Positions 16,745 through 25,844 of a stretch of DNA of 64,000 nt are shown piece after piece. This stretch comes from Maricaulis sp. (lineage in GTDB: Bacteria > Pseudomonadota > Alphaproteobacteria > Caulobacterales > Maricaulaceae): contig NZ_JAEPNI010000001.1 in assembly GCF_017643475.1 (NCBI RefSeq), forward strand, positions 806,001-870,000, read 5' to 3'. The stretch's first letter is position 1. Each line of letters starts with the position of its first letter. A program made the translations under genes and the position numbers. The notes below the pieces were generated by a model that saw only the letters and a list, made by a program, of their open reading frames with translations, ran no database searches and was not told the origin of the DNA.

Positions 16745-17632
16745 ATGAGACATTTTCTGCTTCTGCCCTGCCTGTTCCTCCTGAGCTCTGCAGCTCACGG
16801 CGAGCTGACTGACCTACGTGCCACATCTGTTGGCATGAACGGCTATGTCTGGTTCGGTTTCGACAACCAACCGGGCCAGGTTGAGTTCGAACAGACGGCG
16901 AGCGGTATGCGCCTGCGTGTTCATGGCGTTGATGTCAGCTCCCGCTCAATTTCCCCTGCTCACACGGATCTGGTTCAGGCTGTAACATTGCATGCAGAAA
17001 CCGGCGGTGCCGTCATCGAGCTATCCTCCGCGCGTGAATGGACTGGATTGCAGGCCGAAGTTCGAGAGGGCGGCGTGCTGGTTTCAATTGATGTTGGAAC
17101 GGGCAGCGGTCCAGACCTGGTCCGGAACGCCCCCCAACCTGCTCACACCGATCGCGTTGAGCCTGCCGCGGCAGCGCATTCGGAAACGGCGCCGACACCG
17201 GCGGTTGAGGTGCCTGTGCAAGCTCCGGCAGAAACCCCAGCGACGACAGAAGTTCCGCCGGAACCGATGGCGATCGCAACAGTGGCTGATGAAACCGCAA
17301 GCGAACCGGCTCCAGCCACACCCATGGATGAATGTGAACGCCTGGCGCAGGCTGTCGCGGACGATCCCTGGAATGAACGGCTTCTGGTTCCGCACGCGGC
17401 CTGCCTCGCCCAGCAGGGGCAGACGCGGGAGGCGAACGGCATCTATCGTCAGGTCCTGGCCTTCGAGCCGGAGAATTATGCAGCGGCCGTGGAGCTGGCC
17501 GAGTTGGAGGTTCGTGCCGGCAACGCTGATGCGGCGCTGCAGCTTTACCGCCAGGCCGCCGGCCATGCCCGGTCCGATGCCCAGGCCGCGGCGGCCCTGG
17601 ATCGCGCCCGCGCCCTGGAGAACCGCCAGTAA
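16745..17632 (+). CDS. Exported AMIN-like/TPR protein
   Basis: 295 residues. Signal peptide MRHFLLLPCLFLLSSAAHG; a beta-rich N-terminal domain (residues ~20-125), a Pro/Ala/Thr/Glu-rich linker (~130-195), and a C-terminal TPR pair (EANGIYRQVLAFEPENYAAA, then ADAALQLYRQAAGHARSD). The layout matches cell-envelope proteins in which a small beta domain binds peptidoglycan or pilus parts and TPRs bind partners. Its TAA overlaps the thiD start region (the next ATG begins at 17632), so the two are co-transcribed, though no functional link is obvious. Confidence 0.8.
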   Translation: MRHFLLLPCLFLLSSAAHGELTDLRATSVGMNGYVWFGFDNQPGQVEFEQTASGMRLRVHGVDVSSRSISPAHTDLVQAVTLHAETGGAVIELSSAREWTGLQAEVREGGVLVSIDVGTGSGPDLVRNAPQPAHTDRVEPAAAAHSETAPTPAVEVPVQAPAETPATTEVPPEPMAIATVADETASEPAPATPMDECERLAQAVADDPWNERLLVPHAACLAQQGQTREANGIYRQVLAFEPENYAAAVELAELEVRAGNADAALQLYRQAAGHARSDAQAAAALDRARALENRQ

Positions 17633-18441
17633 TGTCTTCCAGCCAGCATCGCGGCCGTGTCCTGATCATTGCCGGATCCGATAGTGGCGGCGGGGCCGGT
17701 ATCCAGGCAGACATCAAGGCTGTTTCGGCCCTGGGCGGGTATGCGGCGACTGCGATCACGGCCATTACCGTCCAGAACACGCTGGGTGTAACCGGCATCC
17801 ACGCCGTGCCCGAACAGATCATCGCCGACCAGATGCGGGCCGTGCTCGATGATATCGGTGCCGATGTCATCAAGACTGGCATGCTGGCCAGCCGGTCGGT
17901 GATTGAAACGGTGGTGGAGACGCTGGAAGAGGCCGCACCGGATGTACCGCTGGTGGTCGATCCTGTTATGATTGCCACTTCGGGTGATGCGCTGGTGGAT
18001 GATGGCGCGGAAAGCGTGATCCGGGAACGATTGCTGCCCCGTGCGGATCTGGTCACGCCCAATAGCGACGAGGCCCGGCGACTGACCGGGGTCGATGTCA
18101 CAGATCTGCATACGCAGATCGAGGCGGCGAAGGCCCTTCGCGAAATGGGCGCTTCGGCGGCACTGGTTAAAGGCGGGCATGTGGACAGTTCCAGCGTCCG
18201 CGATGTGCTGGTCTCCCAGCGCGGCCTGGAGATCATGGAGCGACCGCGCCTCGACACGCCCCATACCCATGGTACCGGATGTACGCTGGCTGCGGCGATC
18301 ACAGCCCTGCTGGCACAGGGTCATGCCTTGCCGGAAGCGACCGAACAGGCCGGCGATTATCTGCACGAGGCGATCAAGCGCGCGCCGGGATTTGGCCGCG
18401 GACATGGTCCGGTGGATCATATGTGGGTGGTGCGGGATTAG
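17632..18441 (+). CDS. thiD: Hydroxymethylpyrimidine/phosphomethylpyrimidine kinase
   Basis: 269 residues. ThiD phosphorylates HMP and then HMP-P to HMP-PP, which joins the thiazole unit in thiamine phosphate synthesis. Family marks: IAGSDSGGGAGIQADIKA near residue 13, ALGGYAATAITAITVQNT near 33, VVDPVMIATSGDALV near 104, LVTPNSDEA near 139, and the anion hole THGTGCTLAAAI near 209. Family-typical length. No TPP riboswitch is seen before it; thiC further on does have one. Confidence 0.96.
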   Translation: MSSSQHRGRVLIIAGSDSGGGAGIQADIKAVSALGGYAATAITAITVQNTLGVTGIHAVPEQIIADQMRAVLDDIGADVIKTGMLASRSVIETVVETLEEAAPDVPLVVDPVMIATSGDALVDDGAESVIRERLLPRADLVTPNSDEARRLTGVDVTDLHTQIEAAKALREMGASAALVKGGHVDSSSVRDVLVSQRGLEIMERPRLDTPHTHGTGCTLAAAITALLAQGHALPEATEQAGDYLHEAIKRAPGFGRGHGPVDHMWVVRD

Positions 18442-19133
18442 GCTATGGCCGAGAGCGAGGCCTTCAAACTCTCAAGGTAGTGGGTTGAGCGCACACCGGT
18501 TTGCATGACAATGCCATGGTGCAGACTTGGTCGCTCTAAGACCTGGTCAATCTTCGTGCGCGCATCGTCGATACGACGATCGGCGATCATCGCGCAGACC
18601 AACAAGGCGCTATGCGGCGGTCTTGTGTCTGGACCTTCATCCATCAGCCCTTCGAGCCATACTGAAAACGGCGTACTACCCACGGTCTTGGCGGCGGATT
18701 GAGCGCGGGTGCAGGCGTGCTTAACAATCAGGTCTGCAGTATCTGAAGCTTGGTTGGCGTCGCTGATCTCAACTGCGCCCGCAATGCTCGCCCAACACTG
18801 GAAGGCAGCTGACGCTCTGAATGACAATGGCTGTCTTTCGTTATCTTCCAGGCCGAGCGCCTGCCAAAGGATGCTATCAACTTCCATTGGTTTGAGTTCG
18901 ATCAGAACACTCGTGTGATCGGCGTTGAGAAACGAGTTGACCCGGAGGCACACGAATAGCCCGTCAATCTGCTTGAAAAGTGTATTGCTATTGAGACGCC
19001 ATCCGCTTCCCTTCAATCGGGTCCGCACTTCTCTGAGAAGGTTCTTGGAAAAAATGCGGCGGCTTTTGGCAAAGCTCCGGTCGACAGTGACCGGCTCGGC
19101 TGGGCGATTATCGATTATGGATGGCCGCTGCAC
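18438..19133 (-). CDS. Hypothetical protein, DUF4304-like
   Basis: 231 residues. The N-terminal half (FSKNLLREVRTRLKGSGWRL, followed by LFVCLRVNSFLN and VLIELKPMEVDSILWQAL) resembles the DUF4304 type of uncharacterised protein; I am not certain. The C-terminal half is helical. GTG start at 19133 with taggag five bases upstream. It lies 9 bp downstream of the EamA gene on the same strand and overlaps the convergent thiD stop by four bases. Codon use is less GC-rich than that of neighbours, hinting at later acquisition. Confidence 0.6.
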   Translation of the reverse strand: MQRPSIIDNRPAEPVTVDRSFAKSRRIFSKNLLREVRTRLKGSGWRLNSNTLFKQIDGLFVCLRVNSFLNADHTSVLIELKPMEVDSILWQALGLEDNERQPLSFRASAAFQCWASIAGAVEISDANQASDTADLIVKHACTRAQSAAKTVGSTPFSVWLEGLMDEGPDTRPPHSALLVCAMIADRRIDDARTKIDQVLERPSLHHGIVMQTGVRSTHYLESLKASLSAIA

Positions 19134-19142
19134 CTTCAGCTC

Positions 19143-20027
19143 CTAGCGTTTCCGCGCGATCCACACGCCGGCCAGGATGATTGCGAGGGCCAGCAGTGCT
19201 GTCCAGCCGATGCTTTCACCGATGATGTAACCTGTGACGACTGCCGCGACGGGTGTGAGATAATTGACGATCGCCAGGAAGCCCGGACCGGCCGTGCGCG
19301 CAATCTGCATCAGCATGACCGAGGCGATTGCTGTTGGCGCCAGCGCCAGCCAGACCACCGAGGCCCATGCCGTCATGGGTACGGCGTCCACCTGGGTCAG
19401 CTCCCACAAGCCCATGGGCAGGGAGAGCAGGGCAGCCGTGATCAGCATTCCTGCGCCGGACACCGAGGGCGAGGTTTCCGGCAGCATACGCGCCATGACG
19501 GCGTTGATGCCGTAACACACCGCGGCGCCGACGACGGCGATCTGAGCGACGAAGGAACTGTCGAAAATTCCCTGCAGGGCGCTGGGGCCCATCAACACGA
19601 CAACGCCGCCGAAACCCACAAGGAAACCGATCAGCTTGCGGGCATTCATGCGCTCGCCGGGAACAAAGACATGAGCCAGGCCCAGCGTCGCCAGCGGCAT
19701 GGTCGCCACCAGAATACCGGTCAGGGCACTGTCCAGGCTGAGCTGGCCCCAGGCGATCAGGAAGAAGGGCAGGGTGTTTCCGAAAAAGCCCAGCCCGGTA
19801 AACCAGAGCCAGCGCTTGTCCGTCAGCGGTGGCATGCGTCGGCCACGGAATATCGCCCAGGCCAGCAGGATCAGTGCGGCCAGGGTCAGGCGCACAAAGA
19901 TGAGCGCCATCGGCGGCAGGAAGTCGACTGTATAGCCAATGAAGGCAAAGGCGGAGCCCCACAAGACGGTGAGGATGCCGAGTGCGATCCAGTTCTGGAC
20001 TGTCGGCTGAGCCGGGGTTTGTGTCAC
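19143..20027 (-). CDS. EamA-family (DMT) transporter
   Basis: 294 residues, ten transmembrane helices in two EamA repeats: the first begins ALGILTVLWGSAFAFIGY, the second near residue 155 (VAQIAVVGAAVCYGINAVMA). Conserved GLAHVFVPGERM and LTPVAAVVTGYIIGE motifs precede helix 5 and helix 10 of the repeats. Members export amino acids, metabolites or drugs at the inner membrane. I place the start at a GTG at 20027 with ggagg nine bases upstream; the frame continues far upstream but there runs antisense to serC. Confidence 0.92.
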   Translation of the reverse strand: MTQTPAQPTVQNWIALGILTVLWGSAFAFIGYTVDFLPPMALIFVRLTLAALILLAWAIFRGRRMPPLTDKRWLWFTGLGFFGNTLPFFLIAWGQLSLDSALTGILVATMPLATLGLAHVFVPGERMNARKLIGFLVGFGGVVVLMGPSALQGIFDSSFVAQIAVVGAAVCYGINAVMARMLPETSPSVSGAGMLITAALLSLPMGLWELTQVDAVPMTAWASVVWLALAPTAIASVMLMQIARTAGPGFLAIVNYLTPVAAVVTGYIIGESIGWTALLALAIILAGVWIARKR

Positions 20028-20189
20028 GCCGCTGCGCCTCCGCTGGACACGCTTTTGCTGGTGCCGTAACCGGGTTGAGCCGAAGCTATGAAAAAATGAC
20101 GTGTCAGGATCATGGAGTTTGCTCTTGCCCGTAACGTGGCGGGGCGTCAACGTGATGACTGAATCGTCTCTATCCTGCCCAACGGAGTT

Positions 20190-21386
20190 ATGCCCGTGTC
20201 CGAGATCACGCACGCCCCCGCCAAAAGCAGATATCAAAAGCCCATGCTCAAGCCGGCGGATCCGCGGTTTTCCTGTGGCCCGGTGAAGAAACATCCCGGC
20301 TGGAGCTGGGAGAGCCTGATTGATGCGCCGCTCTCGCGGACGCATCGAACGGGGTCTGCCGTGGCACGGATCAAGGAGGCCATTGATCGCACGCACGCGC
20401 TGCTGGAACTGCCCGAGGACTATCATGTCGCCATCATTCCGGGATCGGATACCGGCGCGATGGAAGCAGCGATGTGGTCGCTGCTGGGTGTTCGTGGCGT
20501 GGATGTGTTCGGCTGGGATGTGTTCGGTAATCGCTGGATCCTTGATGCTCGTGACGAGCTGAAACTCGAGGATCTGCGCATCTTCCAGGAAAAGGCCGGA
20601 ACATTGCCGGACCTGTCGCAATATGATGGCAAGCGCGACGCGATCTTCACGTTGAACGGCACGGCTGCCGGTGTTTGGATCCCGGGGTATGACTGGATTG
20701 ATGCGGATCGGGAGGGGCTTACGATCTGTGACGCGACGTCCGGTGCCTTTGCGGTGGATATCGACTGGTCCAAGATCGATGTGCTGACGTTCTCGTGGCA
20801 GAAATGCCTGGGCGGCGAGGCTCAGCACGGCATGCTGGTCATGGGGCCGCGGGCGATCGAACGCCTCAATACCTACAAACCTTCCTGGCCGATCCCGGGG
20901 CTGTTCGCGTTGCACAAGGGCGATCAGGCGAACATGAAGGTTTATGAAGGCTCGACCCTGAACACACCGTCCCTGATGGCGGTCGAGGATTACGTCGCCG
21001 CGTGTAAGTGGGCGTCAAAGATTGGTGGCCTGCCGGCACTGGTGAAGAGATCGAGCGAGAATTTTGCGGCGCTGGATGCCTGGGTGCAGGACAGTGCATG
21101 GGCCGAGTATCTGTGCGAGAACCCGGAGCATCGTTCCCAGGTATCCGTGACGCTGAAATTCAAGGACCCGCAGGTGCTGTCGCTCGATATCGAGACGCAG
21201 TGGGCCTTCTCCAGGAAGATCGTCTCCCTGCTGGAGCGGGAAAACGCCGGGCTGGACATCATCATGCACCGCGACAGCGTGCCGGGCATTCGCATCTGGT
21301 GCGGCCCGACGATCGAGCGTGATGATTTGGCCGCACTTGGTCCCTGGCTTGACTGGGCCTATGGCGAAGCGCTGGACGCGCTCTGA
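20190..21386 (+). CDS. serC: Phosphoserine aminotransferase
   Basis: 398 residues. Class V PLP aminotransferase converting 3-phosphohydroxypyruvate and glutamate to phosphoserine, the second step of serine synthesis; it belongs to the longer SerC branch found in alphaproteobacteria. Marks: RFSCGPVKKHPGWSW near residue 28, RTHRTGSAVARIKEA near 50, IIPGSDTGAMEAAMWS near 85, and the PLP lysine Lys205 in FSWQKCLGGEAQHG. RBS cggag lies close to the ATG. serA is not adjacent here, unlike in many relatives. Confidence 0.93.
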   Translation: MPVSEITHAPAKSRYQKPMLKPADPRFSCGPVKKHPGWSWESLIDAPLSRTHRTGSAVARIKEAIDRTHALLELPEDYHVAIIPGSDTGAMEAAMWSLLGVRGVDVFGWDVFGNRWILDARDELKLEDLRIFQEKAGTLPDLSQYDGKRDAIFTLNGTAAGVWIPGYDWIDADREGLTICDATSGAFAVDIDWSKIDVLTFSWQKCLGGEAQHGMLVMGPRAIERLNTYKPSWPIPGLFALHKGDQANMKVYEGSTLNTPSLMAVEDYVAACKWASKIGGLPALVKRSSENFAALDAWVQDSAWAEYLCENPEHRSQVSVTLKFKDPQVLSLDIETQWAFSRKIVSLLERENAGLDIIMHRDSVPGIRIWCGPTIERDDLAALGPWLDWAYGEALDAL

Positions 21387-21445
21387 GCAACAGGTTAGTT
21401 GTGAGGGCAGATTTCGCCGCTTACGCGAGTTTCCAGGGGGATATC

Positions 21446-22015
21446 ATGACACGTTGGATGACCGCCGCTGCTGCTGCAGCACTTCTCTCCGGTATGGCTT
21501 CGGCCCAGGACGAGGGTATCGAGTTCCGTTTTGGCGTGACCGCTCATGATCTTGCCGACCATGTCGAGGACGGCCCGAATGTGACCCTGGAATTGCTCTT
21601 CGAGAGCCCTGATTTCCTCGAGCCTTTGTGGTCGCCCCGTCCGTTTGTCTACGGCTCGTTCAATACCAATGGCCTGACCAATTTCGGTACGGCCGGTCTG
21701 GCGTGGGATTGGGACCTCGGCGGCAACTGGGACATCGAATATACTTTTGGCCTCTCCTATAATGATGGCGTGAAGGACATCGACCAGAACTCGCCTCCGG
21801 GTGATCCGGAACGTATCCGCCTGGCCACGACGCGCGCGCTGATGGGCAGTCACATTCTGTTCTATAACGGGCTGGGCCTGGACTATGACCTCTCGGACAA
21901 CTGGTCCGTGGGCGCCTATTACGAGCACATTTCCCACGGCCAGATCCTGGCGTCCGGTCGCAACCAGGCCCTGGACAATGCTGGGGTTCGCCTGAGCTAC
22001 CGTTTCGGTCGTTGA
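21446..22015 (+). CDS. PagL-like acyloxyacyl hydrolase
   Basis: 189 residues, outer-membrane beta-barrel. Signal peptide MTRWMTAAAAAALLSGMASA. The C-terminal motif YYEHISHGQILASGRN carries the His-x-Ser pair that PagL uses to remove the 3-O-acyl chain from lipid A, and the chain ends in aromatic RLSYRFGR, a barrel-assembly signal. The acidic partner of the triad is less certain here. Start chosen at ATG 21446 with aggggg before it. Small for the family but complete. Confidence 0.8.
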   Translation: MTRWMTAAAAAALLSGMASAQDEGIEFRFGVTAHDLADHVEDGPNVTLELLFESPDFLEPLWSPRPFVYGSFNTNGLTNFGTAGLAWDWDLGGNWDIEYTFGLSYNDGVKDIDQNSPPGDPERIRLATTRALMGSHILFYNGLGLDYDLSDNWSVGAYYEHISHGQILASGRNQALDNAGVRLSYRFGR

Positions 22016-22064
22016 GGCATCCCGTTCGGTTTGCCAGCTGCCGCGTTAGCGACCCTCGCCATCA

Positions 22065-22619
22065 TCATTCCCCGCGAGCCATTGCCGCTTCCTCGGCACG
22101 TGGATCGTCCGCTTTGCGCACATAGATGCCGGTGAAGACACCCTGCCAGTTGCCATCGGCGTCCTGTTGTTCAAAGAACTGGCGCACCGTGCCGTCTTCC
22201 AGCGGTGTCCAGGTGCCGCGCAATCCGGCGCGTACATCCGTCTGGACGAGGTAGGACTCGCCGGTCAGGACCATGGCGCCATTCTCATCCAGTCCGCCTG
22301 AATAGTCGATATACCAGCCATTGCTCATCCAGACCTGTCGCCAGGCGCTGATCAACGGGTCATAGATGTTGATGCTGTTGCCGGCATTGCCGCTGGCGCC
22401 GACCCAGTGTTCGGTGACCAGGCAGCCGCCATTGATGCGTTCGATCGTGTTGTGACCGAGATAGGGGCCGTCATCGGGAGCGTAGACATTCCACTCGCCG
22501 ACCCAGAAGTCGAAATCGTCATGGATGTCGGACGTACAGGCCGGCGGCGGTGTTTGTGCGCTGGCCATGGTCGTGATGGAAAAAACAGCTGCTGAAGCTA
22601 AAAGAATTCGAAAAAGCAT
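22065..22619 (-). CDS. Exported DUF1579-like protein
   Basis: 184 residues. Signal peptide MLFRILLASAAVFSITTMASA. The mature protein starts with DFDFWVGEWNVY, the usual opening of a family of lipocalin-like secreted proteins related to DUF1579, then INGGCLVTEHWVG and WYIDYSGGLDENG. Two cysteines could pair. Start at 22619 with ggagg in front. Function unknown; lipocalin-like folds bind small hydrophobic ligands. Confidence 0.8.
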   Translation of the reverse strand: MLFRILLASAAVFSITTMASAQTPPPACTSDIHDDFDFWVGEWNVYAPDDGPYLGHNTIERINGGCLVTEHWVGASGNAGNSINIYDPLISAWRQVWMSNGWYIDYSGGLDENGAMVLTGESYLVQTDVRAGLRGTWTPLEDGTVRQFFEQQDADGNWQGVFTGIYVRKADDPRAEEAAMARGE

Positions 22620-22740
22620 GTCGTCCTCCGCACTGAACGAAGATGATCCTGCCGATGTGTGTCCTTGCGTGCAAATAAATCTGGCCCCGCTCACGCCTTC
22701 GTGACAGAAGTGCCTCCCGCATAGAGCACTGGAGAATGAC

Positions 22741-24030
22741 ATGGCCAATGTGACTGTTGTGGGCGCCCAATGGGGCGATGAAGGCAAGGGCAAGCTGGTG
22801 GACTGGTTGTCCCATCGCGCCGATGTCGTCGCGCGATTCCAGGGTGGTCATAATGCCGGTCATACCCTGGTCGTGGGCGAGAAAGTCTACAAGCTCTCCC
22901 TGCTGCCTTCCGGCGTTGTGCGCGGAAAACTCTCGGTTATTGGCAATGGCGTGGTTGTTGATCCCTGGGCCTTCGTGTCCGAGGTCGAGCGCATCCGCGA
23001 ACAGGGTGTCGACATCACCCCGGACGTTGTGAAGATCTCCGAGACCGCTGCCCTCATCCTGCCGATCCACCGCGAGCTCGATGCCATGCGCGAGAATCGC
23101 GATGACGGCGAAGCCATCGGCACGACACGCCGGGGCATCGGTCCGGCTTATGAGGACAAGGTCGGACGCCGCGCGGTTCGGGTTGTCGATCTGGCAGACG
23201 AGGACGCGTTGCGCGCCCGTGTCGCCGACATTCTCTTCCACCACAACTCCCTGCGCCGGGGTATGGGCCAGCCGGAATATGATGCCGACAAGCTGGTCGC
23301 TGAAATCCTCGAGATCGCACCGAAAATCCTGCCCTATTCCGCACCGGTCTGGCGCGACCTGCAGGCGGCCATCAAGGACGACAAGAAAATCCTGTTTGAA
23401 GGCGCCCAGGGCGCGCTGCTCGATGTCGACCACGGCACCTATCCCTTTGTGACCTCCTCGAACACGCATTCCGGCCAGGCCGCTGCGGGCACGGGGTTGG
23501 GACCGAAGGATGTCGGTTACGTGCTCGGTATCGCCAAGGCCTATATGACCCGCGTGGGCGAAGGCCCGTTCCCGACCGAGCTGCACGACGAAATCGGCCA
23601 GCGCATCGGCGAACAGGGGCATGAGTTCGGCGTGGTCACCGGCCGCAAGCGCCGCTGTGGCTGGTTTGATGCCGTCATCACCCGCCAGACCCTGGCCCAG
23701 GGCGGTGTCACCGGCGTCGCGCTGACGAAGCTGGACGTGCTGGACGGATTCGACGAGATCAAGGTCTGCGTCGCTTATGAACTCGATGGCGAGCGTCTCG
23801 ACTACCTGCCGGCTGGCAAGGAAGCCCAGGCCAATGTCAAACCGGTCTATGAGACACTGCAGGGCTGGTCCGGCTCCACCGCCGGCGCGCGGTCCTGGGC
23901 GCAGCTCCCGGCCGAAGCGGTCAAATATGTCCGCCGCCTGGAAGAACTGATCGAATGCCCGATCGCGCTCGTCTCAACCTCGCCGGAACGCGAAGACGTC
24001 ATCTTGATGCAGGACCCGTTCCGGGGTTAG
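22741..24030 (+). CDS. purA: Adenylosuccinate synthetase
   Basis: 429 residues, full length. PurA makes adenylosuccinate from IMP, aspartate and GTP, the committed step to AMP. Marks: [18 protein letters not shown] at residue 5 (P-loop and catalytic Asp), [12 protein letters not shown] near 34, [13 protein letters not shown] near 129, [21 protein letters not shown] near 220-240 and [10 protein letters not shown] near 300. ctggaga provides the RBS. Divergent from the DUF1579-like gene. Confidence 0.97.
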   Translation: MANVTVVGAQWGDEGKGKLVDWLSHRADVVARFQGGHNAGHTLVVGEKVYKLSLLPSGVVRGKLSVIGNGVVVDPWAFVSEVERIREQGVDITPDVVKISETAALILPIHRELDAMRENRDDGEAIGTTRRGIGPAYEDKVGRRAVRVVDLADEDALRARVADILFHHNSLRRGMGQPEYDADKLVAEILEIAPKILPYSAPVWRDLQAAIKDDKKILFEGAQGALLDVDHGTYPFVTSSNTHSGQAAAGTGLGPKDVGYVLGIAKAYMTRVGEGPFPTELHDEIGQRIGEQGHEFGVVTGRKRRCGWFDAVITRQTLAQGGVTGVALTKLDVLDGFDEIKVCVAYELDGERLDYLPAGKEAQANVKPVYETLQGWSGSTAGARSWAQLPAEAVKYVRRLEELIECPIALVSTSPEREDVILMQDPFRG

Positions 24031-24137
24031 GTGCGGGGCGCTTCCACTAAAATTCGCCTCAAACTTGGCCTCGCAATTTGAGCCTCGCTTAAAACGTCAC
24101 TGGCAGGCTCCTCCTCACGAAATTGAGGGAGAGCCCC

Positions 24138-24659
24138 ATGGCCCTGGTTCGAATGCGTACCCTGATGGCGATTGTCGCCAGTGTGTCTGCCCACCTGGTC
24201 TTTGCCAGTGCGGCCTTTGCCAATGACTGCACCCGCTTTGCCGAACATCGCGACAGCTATCTCTACCGGACCAGTGCCGGCATGGAGCAGGCGCTGGCAC
24301 AGATGGCCCAGCAGCGCGGAGTTCCGGTCGAGGCGGCTGCGTTCTACTGGGGAGGCGATCTGATGCGGGCCAATGACCCGGCCAGCCTGCGCTCACTCTC
24401 GCTTTTGACCCTGGCCAGTTATGGCTGGCGCAACAATACCGATCGTGCCGAAACGGCGATGGCGCGGATTTTCAACGAGCGGGGGCACGCCTTTGCCGGA
24501 CTGCTTGTCGGGCTGATGCTGTCGGATGAGCAGGGGCAGGCGGATTTCTACCAGGCGCGTGCCTATCTGGCCGATGCCTCCCGAGCCGGCAGCAGCGATG
24601 CGGAAGCCTTCCTGGCCCTGTACGACCGCTGTCATCGCAGGGCCATGGCCTTCAACTGA
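24138..24659 (+). CDS. Exported helical protein of unknown function
   Basis: 173 residues. The N-terminus MALVRMRTLMAIVASVSAHL, ending ...AFAN, is a signal peptide. The mature part is helical and resembles degenerate Sel1/TPR repeats (FNERGHAFAGLLVGLMLSDE, DFYQARAYLADASRAG), with cysteines at both ends (NDCTRF and YDRCHR) that might bridge. ATG 24138 has gagggaga before it; an upstream TTG is less likely. Closed by a terminator at 24690. No family recognised. Confidence 0.75.
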   Translation: MALVRMRTLMAIVASVSAHLVFASAAFANDCTRFAEHRDSYLYRTSAGMEQALAQMAQQRGVPVEAAAFYWGGDLMRANDPASLRSLSLLTLASYGWRNNTDRAETAMARIFNERGHAFAGLLVGLMLSDEQGQADFYQARAYLADASRAGSSDAEAFLALYDRCHRRAMAFN

Positions 24660-24689
24660 CTTGCCTGCAAGGTAGGGGGATTGCTCAGG

Positions 24690-24718
24690 CGCCGATCTCT
24701 TTTGAGGTCGGCGTTTTT
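24690..24718 (+). terminator. Rho-independent terminator
   Basis: Stem cgccgatctc/gaggtcggcg (one G-U pair) with a short T-rich loop followed by five T, 31 bp after the preceding stop codon. Confidence 0.88.
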
Positions 24719-24821
24719 GCACGCTAGGGAAGACGGACTCGGGACTCTTGCAGTTGTTTCATCATCCAAACAGGTGGTGGGAAGCATCTGTGGAATATGA
24801 CGAGTGTGAAGCGAGTAGAAA

Positions 24822-25586
24822 ATGCCAATCCGTCAAAAGACCCTGTTTGAAACCCAAGGCCTGTGTGTGCGCCTCAGCCATTATGGTGCTGACGAGGCCA
24901 TGGATGCACATGGGCATGACTACCACCAGGTCTCCTGGTTGCTGGCTGGAGAGATGGCCGAGTGTATCGCCCGCAGTGACTGCGAGATCCTGCAGCCCGC
25001 GCGAGGCGTGAAGCCCGCCGGCTGCATGCACGCCAATGTCTATGGTCGTCAGGGTTCGCTCATTCTTTCCGCCAATCTGGACTGTGACGCCATGCGGGGA
25101 TTTCTGCCTCGTGGCGAGCTGGACTGGGGTTGGGGAGAAAGCGAGGACGGTAATGCCCATGTCCACGCATTGATGAATGTCATCGCCACGAGTGGTGCGC
25201 TGGCGCGTGATGCCGTCGCGGATTTGCTGGCCAGTGCCGGTTCGGTCTCCCGGGGGCGTGATGCCGAGATACCGGCCTGGCTGACGCGCGTGCGAGAGCA
25301 ATTGCGCGATGATGAATTTGCACCCGACCTGGAAAGCCTGGCCGAGGGCGCCGGCGTTCACCGGGTGCACCTGTCGCGCAGTTTTGCCCGGCATTTCGGC
25401 GTACCGCCCAGCGTCTATCGTGCCCGCAGCCGGGCCGCGATGGGATTGAGCCGTCTGGTCAACGGTGCGGAACCGGCCATGGCCGCCATCGAGGCAGGCT
25501 TCGCCGACCAGGCGCACTTTACTCGATGGGTCAAGAAAATGACCGGCCTGCCCCCCCGAAAGCTGCAACGTCTCATGGCAGTGTGA
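24822..25586 (+). CDS. AraC-family transcriptional regulator
   Basis: 254 residues. An N-terminal cupin-like part has HGHDYHQVSWLLAGE near residue 30. The C-terminal double HTH is clear: LESLAEGAGVHRVHLSRSFA, then GVPPSVYRARSRAAMGLSRL, and the second helix AAIEAGFADQAHFTRWVKKM with TGLPPRKL. The effector and targets are unknown. It is a single gene between two terminators. Confidence 0.92.
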   Translation: MPIRQKTLFETQGLCVRLSHYGADEAMDAHGHDYHQVSWLLAGEMAECIARSDCEILQPARGVKPAGCMHANVYGRQGSLILSANLDCDAMRGFLPRGELDWGWGESEDGNAHVHALMNVIATSGALARDAVADLLASAGSVSRGRDAEIPAWLTRVREQLRDDEFAPDLESLAEGAGVHRVHLSRSFARHFGVPPSVYRARSRAAMGLSRLVNGAEPAMAAIEAGFADQAHFTRWVKKMTGLPPRKLQRLMAV

Positions 25587-25590
25587 ACCA

Positions 25591-25620
25591 GACCCGCTTT
25601 GGCAACGAAGCGGGTCTTTT
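25591..25620 (+). terminator. Rho-independent terminator of the AraC gene
   Basis: Stem gacccgctt (25591-25599) with aagcgggtc (25608-25616), 8-base loop, then tttt; 4 bp after the stop codon. Confidence 0.9.
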
Positions 25621-25844
25621 CCTGTCTGAACCAATTTTCAGACTGGCGTTACATGCGTTCAAGAACGCGACCGTGCTGCCCGGTACATTCAGCTCATAGA
25701 GTTGGAAGGCGGTTATCTTCTCCGGGGTGTTATCTTTGTTATGAAGATAATTCTTCTTCGGGAGGTCGAATTAAAAGCAACGCGAAGATGAGCTACCCCT
25801 TCTCTGTCTCCCGGGAGACCGGCAACGAACAAGGAGAACCTCTC

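Noticed and set aside
17500-17640. TPP riboswitch before thiD
   Set aside because: No THI element core there; thiD begins at the end of the previous gene.
20028-20189. Leader RNA motif before serC
   Set aside because: A serC leader motif exists in some alphaproteobacteria, but I could not match its core to this sequence with confidence.
20028-20915. Long N-terminal extension of the EamA transporter
   Set aside because: The extension lies antisense to serC; the GTG at 20027 with an RBS gives a normal-length transporter.
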